Shown: one piece after another, positions 1-8,473 of the stretch
How the letters are laid out: each line of letters begins with the position of its first letter
Position numbering within the stretch: the first letter of the stretch is position 1
Origin: Pedobacter hartonius
Lineage (GTDB): Bacteria > Bacteroidota > Bacteroidia > Sphingobacteriales > Sphingobacteriaceae
Reading direction: 5' to 3'
Length of the DNA stretch: 64,000 bases
Assembly: GCF_900107535.1 (NCBI RefSeq)
Contig: NZ_FNRA01000009.1
Span: 124,001-188,000, forward strand
Notes under the pieces: generated by a model
Seen by the model: the letters and a program-made list of their open reading frames with translations, nothing else
Told to the model about the DNA's origin: nothing
Databases searched by the model: none
Program-made: the position numbers and the translations under genes

Positions 1-225
1 GACATTCAAACCCATATTGATGAAATGAAAAAACTCAAAGGCACCGAATTTGATAAACATTATATGGATATGATGACCGATGACCATAAAGAAGATATCG
101 ATCTCTTTGAAAAAGCAGCTAAAAGTTTGCCCGATGCAACGCTGAAAGCCTTTGCAGCGAAAACATTGCCTACCTTAAAAATGCACCTCGATTCTGCAAA
201 AGCAATCAATGGCGCAGTTAAATAA
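1..225 (+). CDS. DUF4142 family protein, C-terminal part
   Basis: The reading frame is open from the first base of the window, so only the last 74 residues are present and the true start lies outside. The fragment is helical and charged, with the pattern EMKKLKGTEFDKHYMD, then a DHKEDIDLFEKAAK stretch and a C-terminal LKMHLDSAKAI. This spacing is typical of the end of DUF4142 proteins, ferritin-like four-helix exported proteins of unknown function common in Bacteroidota. The signal peptide expected at the N-terminus cannot be seen. The stop is followed by a 35-bp gap and a converging TonB receptor gene. Family assignment is by motif memory. Confidence 0.75.
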   Translation, partial: DIQTHIDEMKKLKGTEFDKHYMDMMTDDHKEDIDLFEKAAKSLPDATLKAFAAKTLPTLKMHLDSAKAINGAVK

Positions 226-260
226 ACAGACAGCCCATCCTTTTTACCGTACCTTCATCT

Positions 261-2780
261 TTACAGCCTCTTCATCGCCTCTTCATTACCCAATTTTTTC
301 TCCGGGGATTTGATTGTCGTTTTCCCAAACTTATAGGTAAACCCTACACTTACCCTGCGGCTATCCGTATTTATCCTTTCAGCAGAGCTGAAGGTCCTGA
401 AATCCTTAAGTATACTGAAATCGTTCCTTTTAAAAACGATTTGGTTTCCTGCCAGCCTCAGCTGTCCTTTCCCCTTAAAAACATCAATAAGAACAGCTGC
501 ATCAACATTTTTGTACCCGCTGTAGCGCGACAGATCCTGTACATACTTCGTCCAGTAATAAAGATCTACCTCCAGTTTCATTATTTTTGAGAGCTGAAAG
601 ATATTGGCAGATTTAAAGTCGGAGTGAAAAGCATTGATTGAATAATCTTCTTCGTAAACCTTTCCTCTCGCGCTGTTGTATCCCAATGCCTGCCCGCTGT
701 TCTGCGTTTCCCACCAGGAATTGAACCGCAGCGGAAACACCAGGAATACCGAGTAGTCAGAGGCACGGTCCAGGTTCCGGCGTGAAAAATACGTGAGCTT
801 GCTCTCCTGGTCTTGTCTTACAGGAAACAAGGCAATCATTCCCCTGGTGGAGGTATAAATAACCGAGACATTCATTTTACGAATGGCAGTACCGAGGGTG
901 TAAATATTATCATATGAGGGTTTGAGCAGCGGATTACCCTGCTCCACAGTATACCGGTTCAGAAAAACAGCGTATGGCACCAGTTCATAATAAGGTGCCC
1001 TGTTGATAGTCCTTTTAAAAGATAAAAAGATATTATCCGTTTGACTGAGGTTATGCTGATAAAAAAGGTTGGGGAAAGCATTGAAATAGTTCTGATCAAA
1101 ATTCCCCACAAAACTTGACCTGGTTTGCTCCACACGCAGGCCCATTTGTAACTTATCCGATTTCCAGTCTTTGGATAAAATGGCGTAAACACCAGATATT
1201 GATTCCTTTAACCGGTTGTCATTAGAATATTCGGGAACATTTACAAACTGCCCGTCACCGTAAGACTCATATTCATTCGAATTCGCAGAAGCCGTATACT
1301 GAAATTTTGCACCACTCTCCAGTTTCCACTGCTGATCAAAAGTATGGCTGTAATCAGCCTGGGCGATATACAGGTTAATCTTTGTGATATTCCTCGTCTC
1401 ATAGGTGGCAGGCACGTTGAGGGTATCACCTGCATTATTCAGTAATACAGAGGGGAAGTATTGAAAAATATTGCGCTTCCATGGTGTAAAGGTACTCAGT
1501 ACGGTCAGTTCATTCTTACCGGAATCAGCAGAAAATTTATAGTTTAAATTGTAATTGAATGTCGAAGCCGGCATATCAAAAGTACCATCGGTATATAAAA
1601 CAGAATCAATTGCCCCGCCCTGCTTTCTGATGGTATTCTTAGTGGTCCAGGGGCCGTCAAAATGATAGATTCCGCCGCTGACTATCGCACCCAGCGTCTG
1701 ATTTTTACCGATCTCCAGATCTGCACCGGCCTGAAAAGAAAACATGACGCTGCGGGATAGGCGCCTCCAGTCATTGCTCAGAACATCCGGTACATCGTCA
1801 GTACCCAATACCCTTTCAGATTGTACCTGGTACAACTCGTCTGATACATTTAATCCGCTTGTACCGTACAGCGTCAGCCCCCTGTGCTTGTATGTGAGGC
1901 CTCCATTGATATTACCGGCGCTATATTTGCCCCTGGAACCATCAGCTGCAAGATTCCCGGTAAGCCCTTCGATCTGACTTTTTTTGGTGATGATATTGAT
2001 TACCGCGCCATAGGTACCATCATACTTCGCTGATGGATGGGTGATCAGTTCGATCTGGGCGATATTTGCAGCGGGCAGTGTCTGCAGGATATTTTGCAGG
2101 GATGCATCAGAAACGGGTTTATTGTCAATCAGGATCATTGTATTTTTTCCCTGTAAGGAGATCGTATTATCCGAAGAAATTTTCACGAAGGGTGCAGATT
2201 TGAGCAGCTGGATTGAATTTCCGACAGCCATTGCGCTATTCGCTACATTATAGATTATCCGGTCGCTCTTCGTTTCAACGACAGCCTTTCTGGATATGAT
2301 CTTCACTTCGTTGAGTGTCTCGCGTACTGAATCTTTTGGCTGTACGGCGAGGTTCCATCCCGGCCTTAAGAAACCGGCTGTATCCTGCTTTGAAACAGGA
2401 GGGATTACCCCGCTATCCCGTTGCGCTTGCTGAAGTCTCCCTTCTGAGGGATAGACTGAGTAGTTCTTCGCATCAATTTCAGACCAGCTTAAATGCAGGG
2501 GTTGAAGGATTGCGGTAAGCAGCTGTTCAAGAGTTTGTCCCGCAAATTTTCCTGCTGAAAATACTACTTTTTTTGTACTGAGGTTGCGCTCTTCATACAT
2601 GAAATTAACCTGATAATGCGCCGTGACCTGTTTAAGCACTTCAGTTAGCGGAATGCTGTCCTGTAATCCAGCGTTAAAAACGGTATTACCAGCAAAGTGC
2701 ACATGTATAGTTTGACTACCGGGCGCGGCCTGAACAGCTTTACAGAAAAACAGCAACAGACATAAGATAAATTTTCTCAT
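261..2780 (-). CDS. TonB-dependent outer-membrane receptor with STN signalling domain
   Basis: 839 residues. Residues 1-18 form a signal peptide ending in AVQAA. Residues about 40-112 form an STN (secretin/TonB short N-terminal) domain, the part that in FecA-type transducers contacts the anti-sigma factor. A plug-like segment follows at about 165-270 (VVETKSDRIIYNVANSA, then SAKYDGTYGAVINIITKK), and the rest is a beta-barrel of the outer-membrane beta-barrel family. Unlike most Bacteroidota relatives I see no carboxypeptidase-regulatory-like domain between STN and plug, only a short Gln/Ser/Pro linker. FecR lies 11 bp upstream and an ECF sigma gene precedes that, so this is a three-gene cell-surface signalling unit. 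The substrate cannot be read from the sequence; a siderophore or small oligomer is possible. Confidence 0.85.
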   Translation of the reverse strand: MRKFILCLLLFFCKAVQAAPGSQTIHVHFAGNTVFNAGLQDSIPLTEVLKQVTAHYQVNFMYEERNLSTKKVVFSAGKFAGQTLEQLLTAILQPLHLSWSEIDAKNYSVYPSEGRLQQAQRDSGVIPPVSKQDTAGFLRPGWNLAVQPKDSVRETLNEVKIISRKAVVETKSDRIIYNVANSAMAVGNSIQLLKSAPFVKISSDNTISLQGKNTMILIDNKPVSDASLQNILQTLPAANIAQIELITHPSAKYDGTYGAVINIITKKSQIEGLTGNLAADGSRGKYSAGNINGGLTYKHRGLTLYGTSGLNVSDELYQVQSERVLGTDDVPDVLSNDWRRLSRSVMFSFQAGADLEIGKNQTLGAIVSGGIYHFDGPWTTKNTIRKQGGAIDSVLYTDGTFDMPASTFNYNLNYKFSADSGKNELTVLSTFTPWKRNIFQYFPSVLLNNAGDTLNVPATYETRNITKINLYIAQADYSHTFDQQWKLESGAKFQYTASANSNEYESYGDGQFVNVPEYSNDNRLKESISGVYAILSKDWKSDKLQMGLRVEQTRSSFVGNFDQNYFNAFPNLFYQHNLSQTDNIFLSFKRTINRAPYYELVPYAVFLNRYTVEQGNPLLKPSYDNIYTLGTAIRKMNVSVIYTSTRGMIALFPVRQDQESKLTYFSRRNLDRASDYSVFLVFPLRFNSWWETQNSGQALGYNSARGKVYEEDYSINAFHSDFKSANIFQLSKIMKLEVDLYYWTKYVQDLSRYSGYKNVDAAVLIDVFKGKGQLRLAGNQIVFKRNDFSILKDFRTFSSAERINTDSRRVSVGFTYKFGKTTIKSPEKKLGNEEAMKRL

Positions 2781-2791
2781 CAGGCTCCCGG

Positions 2792-3817
2792 TTATTTGAT
2801 GATCAATTGATGAGCAGACTGATCTTTGAGGATAGAAATTCCCAGAGATGTAGCTATAGCCCGGAAAAAAGCATCCTCAGAACTGAAACTGAACTTTCCG
2901 GACAGCTTCCTATTCCCCAGAGAAGGATCTTTTAATACTGCCTTGTATCCATAGTTATCTTCAATCAGCAGCAATATATCCCTCAGAGGCGTATTATTCA
3001 ATAACAGTTCAGCATTCTTCCATGCCACATAATCACCCGCCTGCACCCGCATTTTGGAGATTGTCTTCTTTTTTTCCTGATATTCAGCAAGCTCTCCCGG
3101 CACCAGTCTCAAAATTGGTTCGTCCTTTCCTTTAACCTGCAAACCTATGCTTCCGCTAAGTAACGCAACCTTCACCTGCCCCCTCCTGTTGTGGATATCA
3201 AATGATGTTCCCAGCACTTCTACATTAAGCCTTTGCGCATGCACAATGAAACGTTCCCCTTCTTTTATCTTGCCTGAGCAATGCAGGTGGCTGATTTTAA
3301 AATAGGCTTCTCCGTCAATCCACACCTCCCTCAGCTTCTCAGGATTCCACTTTTTTGGATAACGCAGTACAGAATTGGCATTCAGCGTAACCACAGAACC
3401 GTCAGGTAAACTCAACGTCCGGATTTTCCCGTAAGCGGTACTAACCGTCAGTGATTGCTGTGCATTATAGTAAAACAGGGAAAGCCCTATCAATCCTGCT
3501 ATCAGTACCGCTGCTGCAGACCGCAACCAAAGTGAAAGGGTAAGTACAGGTTTCCGGCGGAGTTTTGCAGCGGACTCAATAGACTGCCACAGGGCGGCCT
3601 GTTCTTCAGGCAGCATTTCATCACGCGTAAACCGGAGCGATAGTATGATCTGCCTTGCTTCAGCAATGACTGTCTGCGTTTGCGGATAGTCGGTTTGCAC
3701 CTGCTGCCAAAAAACATCAAGTGTTTCATCCGGGTGCAGCACCCACAGGCTGAACCTCGGATCATCTATAAAATCTTCCAGCGTAGGGGCACTAAAATCA
3801 GCAAATCGCTTATCCAT
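2792..3817 (-). CDS. FecR family anti-sigma factor
   Basis: 341 residues. It has a cytoplasmic N-terminal region (about 1-100), one membrane helix at about 105-125 (AAAVLIAGLIGLSLFYY), and a periplasmic FecR domain with LSLPDGSVVTLNANSVLRYP and VWIDGEAYFKISH. A C-terminal DUF4974 domain (about 270-341) contains LLLNNTPLRDILLLIEDNYG. In known systems FecR holds the ECF sigma factor until the receptor's STN domain signals ligand. Gene order sigma, FecR, STN receptor on one strand fits this. The 93-bp gap to the sigma gene is AT-rich. Start ATG at 3817 is chosen because MDKRFADF begins the usual short cytoplasmic segment. Confidence 0.9.
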   Translation of the reverse strand: MDKRFADFSAPTLEDFIDDPRFSLWVLHPDETLDVFWQQVQTDYPQTQTVIAEARQIILSLRFTRDEMLPEEQAALWQSIESAAKLRRKPVLTLSLWLRSAAAVLIAGLIGLSLFYYNAQQSLTVSTAYGKIRTLSLPDGSVVTLNANSVLRYPKKWNPEKLREVWIDGEAYFKISHLHCSGKIKEGERFIVHAQRLNVEVLGTSFDIHNRRGQVKVALLSGSIGLQVKGKDEPILRLVPGELAEYQEKKKTISKMRVQAGDYVAWKNAELLLNNTPLRDILLLIEDNYGYKAVLKDPSLGNRKLSGKFSFSSEDAFFRAIATSLGISILKDQSAHQLIIK

Positions 3818-3910
3818 AATTTTCTTTTTTCAATCCGATTAGCTGGAAAACTTATTTTTCACCCCAAGTCCGCAGGCTTTTTTTCTAAAACATTTTCAAA
3901 ACACTATATA

Positions 3911-4528
3911 TCAACTATATAATTTTAAATGCAACAACAATAACAGGATAAGCAGATCATCTTTTGACAGGTTTTCCCTGAGAAATCTGAGCGAACGGGC
4001 CATGATCTTGTAAGTAGCTTTCACCGAGATATCCATAATCGCAGCAATCTCTTCATAGGAAAGGCCTTCGTAAAACTTAAGGAAAATTGCTTCCTTCTGC
4101 CGGTTGGTTAGCTGGTTAACTGCAATCCCAAGCTTTGCTTTCAGGGCTTCATTCTGCTCAGCAGAAATGATAGCATCTTCAATGTTCAGCGTCACATCGA
4201 AAGGGTAATCCTCAGTTTCAAGATACTCCTGTTTTTTTTGAAGGAAGGCTGTTTTTTTAAAAACAGAAAGCCTGAAAGCTTTAAAAAGGTAATTTTTAAC
4301 GTCCGGCGGATTGCCGATATGTTTTCTCCTTGTCCACAAGGTGACGAACAACTCCTGTATACATTCTTTGATCAAATCCTTATCAGGACTGAATTTTGAT
4401 CCGTAATTGTATAACCCATTTGAATACTGGTTATACAGCGCTTCAAGCGAGTCTGCACCTCCGTTCTTAAACAATAGCCAATGCTCAGCGGGCGATATAG
4501 CCGTTCGGTTCGTCGAATGATCCATCAT
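3911..4528 (-). CDS. RNA polymerase ECF-type sigma factor
   Basis: 205 residues. Region 2 spans about 25-95 (LEALYNQYSNGLYNYGSKF, DLIKECIQELFVTLW). Region 4 is a helix-turn-helix at about 135-185 (NRQKEAIFLKFYEGLSYEE, IAAIMDISVKATYKIMA). The C-terminus is a run of leucines (LLILLLLLHLKLYS), a tail often seen on Bacteroidota ECF factors. Placed directly upstream of FecR and the STN receptor, it probably transcribes those genes when released. A start one codon downstream (second Met) is equally possible. Confidence 0.9.
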   Translation of the reverse strand: MMDHSTNRTAISPAEHWLLFKNGGADSLEALYNQYSNGLYNYGSKFSPDKDLIKECIQELFVTLWTRRKHIGNPPDVKNYLFKAFRLSVFKKTAFLQKKQEYLETEDYPFDVTLNIEDAIISAEQNEALKAKLGIAVNQLTNRQKEAIFLKFYEGLSYEEIAAIMDISVKATYKIMARSLRFLRENLSKDDLLILLLLLHLKLYS

Positions 4529-4857
4529 ACCTCTGAAACATTAAGCTGTCCCGGACAATTCTTATAAAATCTACAGTCCGGCAGTAAAATTCTCCGGAAA
4601 AATAATGATTGAGCGCTTTTCATAATTTTTAATACTGATCATTCAGGTGACGGGCCTGCAACAAATATTAAGAATTATTAATAAAAACCTTTCATTTTTA
4701 ATTGTTATTTTAAAAATAGGTCCAATAAAGATTTATTTATTCCTGATTCAGGTATTTCTTACTATTATCAGCCAGAATGATACTGAAAGTGCCAGCAGGA
4801 ATTTAAAAATAAAATTTTTATATTGTCATTAAAAATACTGACCGATATTCATCCTCT
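4529..4857. other. AT-rich intergenic region upstream of the sigma gene
   Basis: A 329-bp stretch with no convincing gene. It is strongly AT-rich from about 4600 to 4835, with A/T runs and no recognisable RNA gene or clear promoter match. It must hold the promoter of the minus-strand sigma/FecR/receptor unit. Its right edge runs into a peptidase relic, so part of it may be the eroded body of that gene. Confidence 0.5.
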
Positions 4858-5037
4858 GACGGGAATATAAAGTTCCATCAGAGCATAGACCTGATCATCC
4901 GCCTCCGCAAAAAGAAAGTATCCTTTGAAACGCTGATGATTCCCGATGATACGCAATACTGTATGAAATATGAACACATGTTCAAAGTAGATCAGGCGGC
5001 AGCAGAATTTTTAATACGAAAACTAATCCTAAAATGA
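4858..5037 (+). pseudogene. C-terminal relic of an S9 family (prolyl oligopeptidase-type) peptidase
   Basis: Translating from 4858 gives 59 in-frame codons: DGNIKFHQSIDLIIRLRKKK, then VSFETLMIPDDTQYCMKY and a final QAAAEFLIRKLILK. This matches the last helix-strand-helix of S9 peptidases, normally D-D-N-V-x-F-x-Q-x-x-D-L and then P-D-E/D-x-H. At the position where the family carries its catalytic histidine the relic has DDTQY, that is glutamine. There is no start codon or upstream body, so this is a dead 3' end. Its TGA overlaps the ATG of the amidase gene (ATGA at 5034-5037). Assigned by eye. Confidence 0.7.
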
Positions 5038-6098
5038 AAAAGACATTTTTGTTGCTCCCGCTATGTTTCACGGCATTGCAGCTTGCCGCAGCAGCCGGGC
5101 CTAAACTTCCTGTTTTGCTGAAAGGCCAACTTCCAGCAGCTCCCGCAATGGAAATTTCAGCACTGCTGACACCCCCAGATTCCGGCATACTCCACAATAA
5201 GGTCATCTGCGTTGACGCCGGCCATGGCGGCACGGCAGCAACAGACCACTATCGCAAGGGATTACACGGGGAAAGGGAAGAATGGATCAATCTGAGGGTA
5301 GCCCTGCTGCTGAAAGAGAAACTGGAGGCACAGGGTGCCAAAGTAATCCTTACCCGCAATACCGATATATTCGTCAAACTCGAAGACCGGGCCGCAATGG
5401 CCGTTCAGCAAAAAGCAGACCTGCTGATTTCCATACACCATAACGCCACTGCAGACACGGCTGTCAATTTCCCGATCATCTATTTCCATGGTGCAGCGTC
5501 GGAAAACCTTGCGGGCGCAGCCTTTGGTAGAGCACTCGCTACTGCCTTCGAAAAACATTTCTACCGCCGCAGTACGCCAAAAAGCCTTCTGTCTGACTAC
5601 GTGATCTTCCCTTCAAGAGGATCATCCGTATTGCGCAACAGTTATGGCATTCCCGGGGTCCTGGCCGAAGCCTCGTTCTTTACCAGCCCCGGCGAAGAAC
5701 AACGCCTGAAACAACCGGCATACAATGAGGCTGAAGCAAAGGCTTACCTTACAGGTATCCAGGCGTTTTTTACGCAAAAAATACGGGAGATCAAACCTGA
5801 GAAAATGTCCCTTCAGATCCCCTCTTTTCCCGTGCTCGAAGAAGCACAGCGCACAAACAGCATTGCCCGTAACTGGTTTGCCGACTATACAGAAGGAATT
5901 AATCTGAGCAAAAAGAATGACACCACATCATACAGGGCCGCGTTTGAATTGCTCAAACGTTCTGCCACCTCATTTCCTGATTCTTACGTTTCCGCACAAT
6001 GCCATGAGCAGATGGCCCTGCTCCTGAAAAAAATGAAACAGGATGATGAAGCAAAAACAGAAGAATTGCGCACAAAGGAATTTTTCATCCCATTATAA
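5034..6098 (+). CDS. N-acetylmuramoyl-L-alanine amidase (Amidase_3 family)
   Basis: 354 residues with a signal peptide (MKKTFLLLPLCFTALQLAAA). The Amidase_3 domain spans about 60-245 and shows the zinc-site pattern: VICVDAGHGG (first His), a Glu in GEREEWINLRVA, SIHHNA (second His), and a catalytic Glu in GVLAEASFFT. Such enzymes cut the bond between N-acetylmuramic acid and the peptide stem in the periplasm. Relative to E. coli AmiC there is an insertion with YRRSTPKSLLSDY between the second His and the Glu. Residues about 260-354 form a helical tail with a TPR-like repeat. The gene stands alone, downstream of a peptidase relic whose stop overlaps its start. Confidence 0.88.
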   Translation: MKKTFLLLPLCFTALQLAAAAGPKLPVLLKGQLPAAPAMEISALLTPPDSGILHNKVICVDAGHGGTAATDHYRKGLHGEREEWINLRVALLLKEKLEAQGAKVILTRNTDIFVKLEDRAAMAVQQKADLLISIHHNATADTAVNFPIIYFHGAASENLAGAAFGRALATAFEKHFYRRSTPKSLLSDYVIFPSRGSSVLRNSYGIPGVLAEASFFTSPGEEQRLKQPAYNEAEAKAYLTGIQAFFTQKIREIKPEKMSLQIPSFPVLEEAQRTNSIARNWFADYTEGINLSKKNDTTSYRAAFELLKRSATSFPDSYVSAQCHEQMALLLKKMKQDDEAKTEELRTKEFFIPL

Positions 6099-6216
6099 AA
6101 ACACAAAAAAAATAGAAAATGCGAATTTCCCCGCCATTTTACAAGCTGAAGCAAATCTAAAACAGTTGTATCAGAACTTCATTCAATAAACCCGATTCCA
6201 TATCAGATGATCGCAG

Positions 6217-6241
6217 GGCTCCGTTCAGGAGTCTTTTTTTT
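6217..6241 (+). terminator. Intrinsic terminator after the amidase gene
   Basis: GGCTCC (6217-6222) pairs with GGAGTC (6228-6233), with one G-U pair and a GTTCA loop. Eight T follow (6234-6241). It lies 119 bp past the amidase stop and faces no gene on the other strand. Confidence 0.65.
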
Positions 6242-6336
6242 GATAATTCTTTCCCATAATACTATCTGAGTTAACGATAATCAGGTCATTCTAAAAAATA
6301 CCCCGTTTCAACGTCATTAAAGGATGTCAGATAGAT

Positions 6337-6451
6337 TATGGAGAACATATTCTAACACTGAGATAAGCGTATGGAGAACATAACTTCTATAGGGGGTTGA
6401 TAGGGGGTTGGCAGGGGTCATATTCGGTATCTTTAGGGTTAAAGACCCTAA
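6337..6451. repeat. Cluster of short direct and inverted repeats upstream of the DUF6266 genes
   Basis: A 13-bp perfect direct repeat TATGGAGAACATA occurs at 6337-6349 and 6370-6382, 33 bp apart start to start. It is followed by two copies of TAGGGGGTTG at 6390-6399 and 6401-6410, a further GGGG at 6413-6416, and a perfect 7-bp inverted repeat TTAGGGT/ACCCTAA (6433-6439 and 6445-6451). No coding sequence overlaps. The cluster sits between the terminator and the promoter of the DUF6266 pair, so it could be a regulatory array or a decayed mobile-element end. Confidence 0.55.
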
Positions 6452-6522
6452 CAACTCGCTACAAACTACCTGTCAGTTAGTTACATGTAATACATACACT
6501 ATTTAAATATATTAAATTTAAA

Positions 6523-6554
6523 TTTGTTTCTAATACAACTGTTAATTATCTTAG
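6523..6554 (+). promoter_or_regulatory. Candidate Bacteroidota promoter for the DUF6266 pair
   Basis: TTTG at 6523-6526 and TATCTTAG at 6547-6554 with a 20-bp spacer resemble the -33/-7 consensus TTTG-N19-21-TAnnTTTG (7 of 8 at the -7 box). The start codon lies 30 bp downstream. Confidence 0.45.
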
Positions 6555-6584
6555 AGTAATTATTTAAGCAACAAAATATAAATT

Positions 6585-7229
6585 ATGGCGACATTAAGAC
6601 CGGGATCCTTAGGCACCCTTATCGGCAGAGTAGGAAATATGGTTTTCTACGAACTGAACGGAAAAATCGTAGGCCGCACCATTGGAGTGGTCGATTCTTA
6701 TTCAGATGCTCAACTGGGGAATCAGATGGGATTTGGGTTAACCACCTTATTGCTCAATCCTGTAAACCAATTTATCCGCGCCGGATTCAAAACAACTCCA
6801 AAAGAACCCGGATGGAACTTTCACAGTCTGGCCTTCTCACTAAATAAAAAAAACGCGCTGACGGGTAAATATCCCAACGTAGAGATCGATTTTACAAAAG
6901 TGATCTTTTCTATGGGTGGGTTGCCCCTTCCAAAAAATCCGCAGGTAAAATTAGCAGGAAACTGCCTGGAGTTTAGCTGGGAAGCAGACCCAGAGACTAA
7001 AGGAAATGACGAAAGGGACCAGGTAATGCTGGTGGCATATTTCCCGGAAACACTTCAGGCCATGACCGTGCAGAGCGGATCTCCGAGAACATCAGAAAAA
7101 CATACTATTCTGCTTCCCTCCTTCAAAGGAAAAAAAGTGATCGAAACCTATATCGCCTTTATTTCCGAAGACCGGGAAAGGGTATCAAACAGTGTTTATT
7201 TAGGTCAGATCATTTGGGATAATCAATAA
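6585..7229 (+). CDS. DUF6266 family protein
   Basis: 214 residues, no signal peptide. The opening MATLRPGSLGTLIGRVGNMV, with a glycine-rich G-x-x-G-x-V-G-N start, is the hallmark I associate with DUF6266, a family almost confined to Bacteroidota and without known function. A conserved middle (NVEIDFTKVIFSMGGLPLP) and a C-terminal beta-rich segment (YIAFISEDRERVSNSVYLGQI) recur in the next gene, showing the two are paralogs. They are separated by 5 bp and are clearly co-transcribed. The C-terminal half looks like a fibronectin-like beta sandwich (LEFSWEADPETKGNDERDQV). Function unknown. Confidence 0.75.
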   Translation: MATLRPGSLGTLIGRVGNMVFYELNGKIVGRTIGVVDSYSDAQLGNQMGFGLTTLLLNPVNQFIRAGFKTTPKEPGWNFHSLAFSLNKKNALTGKYPNVEIDFTKVIFSMGGLPLPKNPQVKLAGNCLEFSWEADPETKGNDERDQVMLVAYFPETLQAMTVQSGSPRTSEKHTILLPSFKGKKVIETYIAFISEDRERVSNSVYLGQIIWDNQ

Positions 7230-7234
7230 AAATC

Positions 7235-7894
7235 ATGGCGATTGTAAAAAAAAGAGATGTTTTGCTGGGAGAAATAAAGGGAAGAATTGGCCCTGTTGTT
7301 GTCACCAGTGTACGGAATGTGAAAGTACTAAAAGCTGCACCTGTTCATAAGGTGAACAAGAAGAAAAAGAAAAAGGCTGAATTGCCTCCTCAAAACCTTA
7401 AACTGGCGCTCATTTCAACGTTTATCTCCGGTGCAAAAAAATTAGTGAACATAGGCTTTAACAATAAGAAAAATGTGAATGCAGCATTCCAATCTGCGGT
7501 GAAATATAATTTGGCACATGCAATAACGGGTACTAAGCCGAATTTTGAGATCAATTATCCCAAAATTGTGATCAGCCAGGGTAACAGGGAAATGGCCTGG
7601 TCAAGCAGGATCATCGCCGAAAAAAAAGACACCGTGACCATCAGCTGGGAAATTCCGGACACCGTTAAGCTCAGGGAGATTGGCAATGATAATGCATTTA
7701 TCCTGTGTTATGACGTCAGTTCACAACGAGCTGTTATATCTGATAATTGCACATCAAGATCGGCACTTTCATATACCCGAAAACTGACCGCAGGATCATC
7801 AGGGCATCTCATTCATGCGTATATATTTTTTGTTTCTCCGGATCAGAAATCTGTATCCAGAAGTGATTATGTTGGCTCAATCGTATTGCCATAG
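7235..7894 (+). CDS. DUF6266 family protein, second copy
   Basis: 219 residues, paralogous to the gene 5 bp upstream: the start MAIVKKRDVLLGEIKGRIGP, the middle PNFEINYPKIVISQG and the end DQKSVSRSDYVGSIVLP align position for position. It differs by a basic stretch (HKVNKKKKKKAE at about 46-57) inserted after the N-terminal motif, which in DUF6266 relatives corresponds to a short variable basic loop. No signal peptide or membrane helix is seen. Function is unknown; the paired arrangement suggests the two products act together. Confidence 0.7.
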   Translation: MAIVKKRDVLLGEIKGRIGPVVVTSVRNVKVLKAAPVHKVNKKKKKKAELPPQNLKLALISTFISGAKKLVNIGFNNKKNVNAAFQSAVKYNLAHAITGTKPNFEINYPKIVISQGNREMAWSSRIIAEKKDTVTISWEIPDTVKLREIGNDNAFILCYDVSSQRAVISDNCTSRSALSYTRKLTAGSSGHLIHAYIFFVSPDQKSVSRSDYVGSIVLP

Positions 7895-7959
7895 AATATA
7901 TTGTATTATATTTATCTGTAAAAGTCAACTATCTGTTAATTAGACCGCATCTGAATTTT

Positions 7960-8427
7960 ATGAAATTGAATATTATCACTCTCCTGCTTCTGACCACAGT
8001 TCTTTCATCCTGTTCAAGCAGTAATGAACAGAAAGAAAAACCAGGCACGAGGCTCAAAGGAACCTGGAAACTGGTATCGGGAACGAAAGTTTCCAAAGGC
8101 CTCACTACCTTTACAGATTATACAAAAGACCAGCAGATGATCAAAATCATCAACGACACGCATTTTGCGTTTTTAAGGCATAACATAAAACCCGATGCCG
8201 AAGGCAAAAATAAATTCGATGCCGGAGGAGGAAGATATCAGCTTGCAGGAGATCAGTACACAGAGTTTCTGGATTACTACAATGACAGGAACTGGGAAGG
8301 CAAAAAATTCACCTTTAAGGTGACCATTAAAAATGATACGCTGATCCAGACCGGAATTGAGAAAATTGAAGCCTCCGGAATTGACCAGACGATTACTGAG
8401 AAGTATTTGAAGGTCAACGAAAAATAG
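7960..8427 (+). CDS. Small lipoprotein, lipocalin-like
   Basis: 155 residues. A lipoprotein signal peptide ends in the lipobox VLSSC (Cys about residue 18), followed by a Ser/Glu/Lys linker. The rest has LKGTWKLVSG, DYTKDQQMIKIINDTHFAFL, GGGRYQLAGDQYTEFLDYY and FTFKVTIKNDTLIQTG: successive beta strands with an opening G-T-W motif, as in lipocalin-like exported proteins of Bacteroidota (DUF4488-type). It is probably anchored in a membrane facing the periplasm. Ligand unknown. It follows the DUF6266 pair by 65 bp on the same strand and converges on an ABC-permease relic. Confidence 0.65.
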   Translation: MKLNIITLLLLTTVLSSCSSSNEQKEKPGTRLKGTWKLVSGTKVSKGLTTFTDYTKDQQMIKIINDTHFAFLRHNIKPDAEGKNKFDAGGGRYQLAGDQYTEFLDYYNDRNWEGKKFTFKVTIKNDTLIQTGIEKIEASGIDQTITEKYLKVNEK

Positions 8428-8473
8428 CATGGATCCTGAGGTTTAAATTCGATAAAGAGCCCATACCTACTGA

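Noticed and set aside
6390..6438. Possible G-quadruplex
   Set aside because: Three G-runs are close but the fourth is 18 nt away and only three G long; kept only as a repeat cluster.
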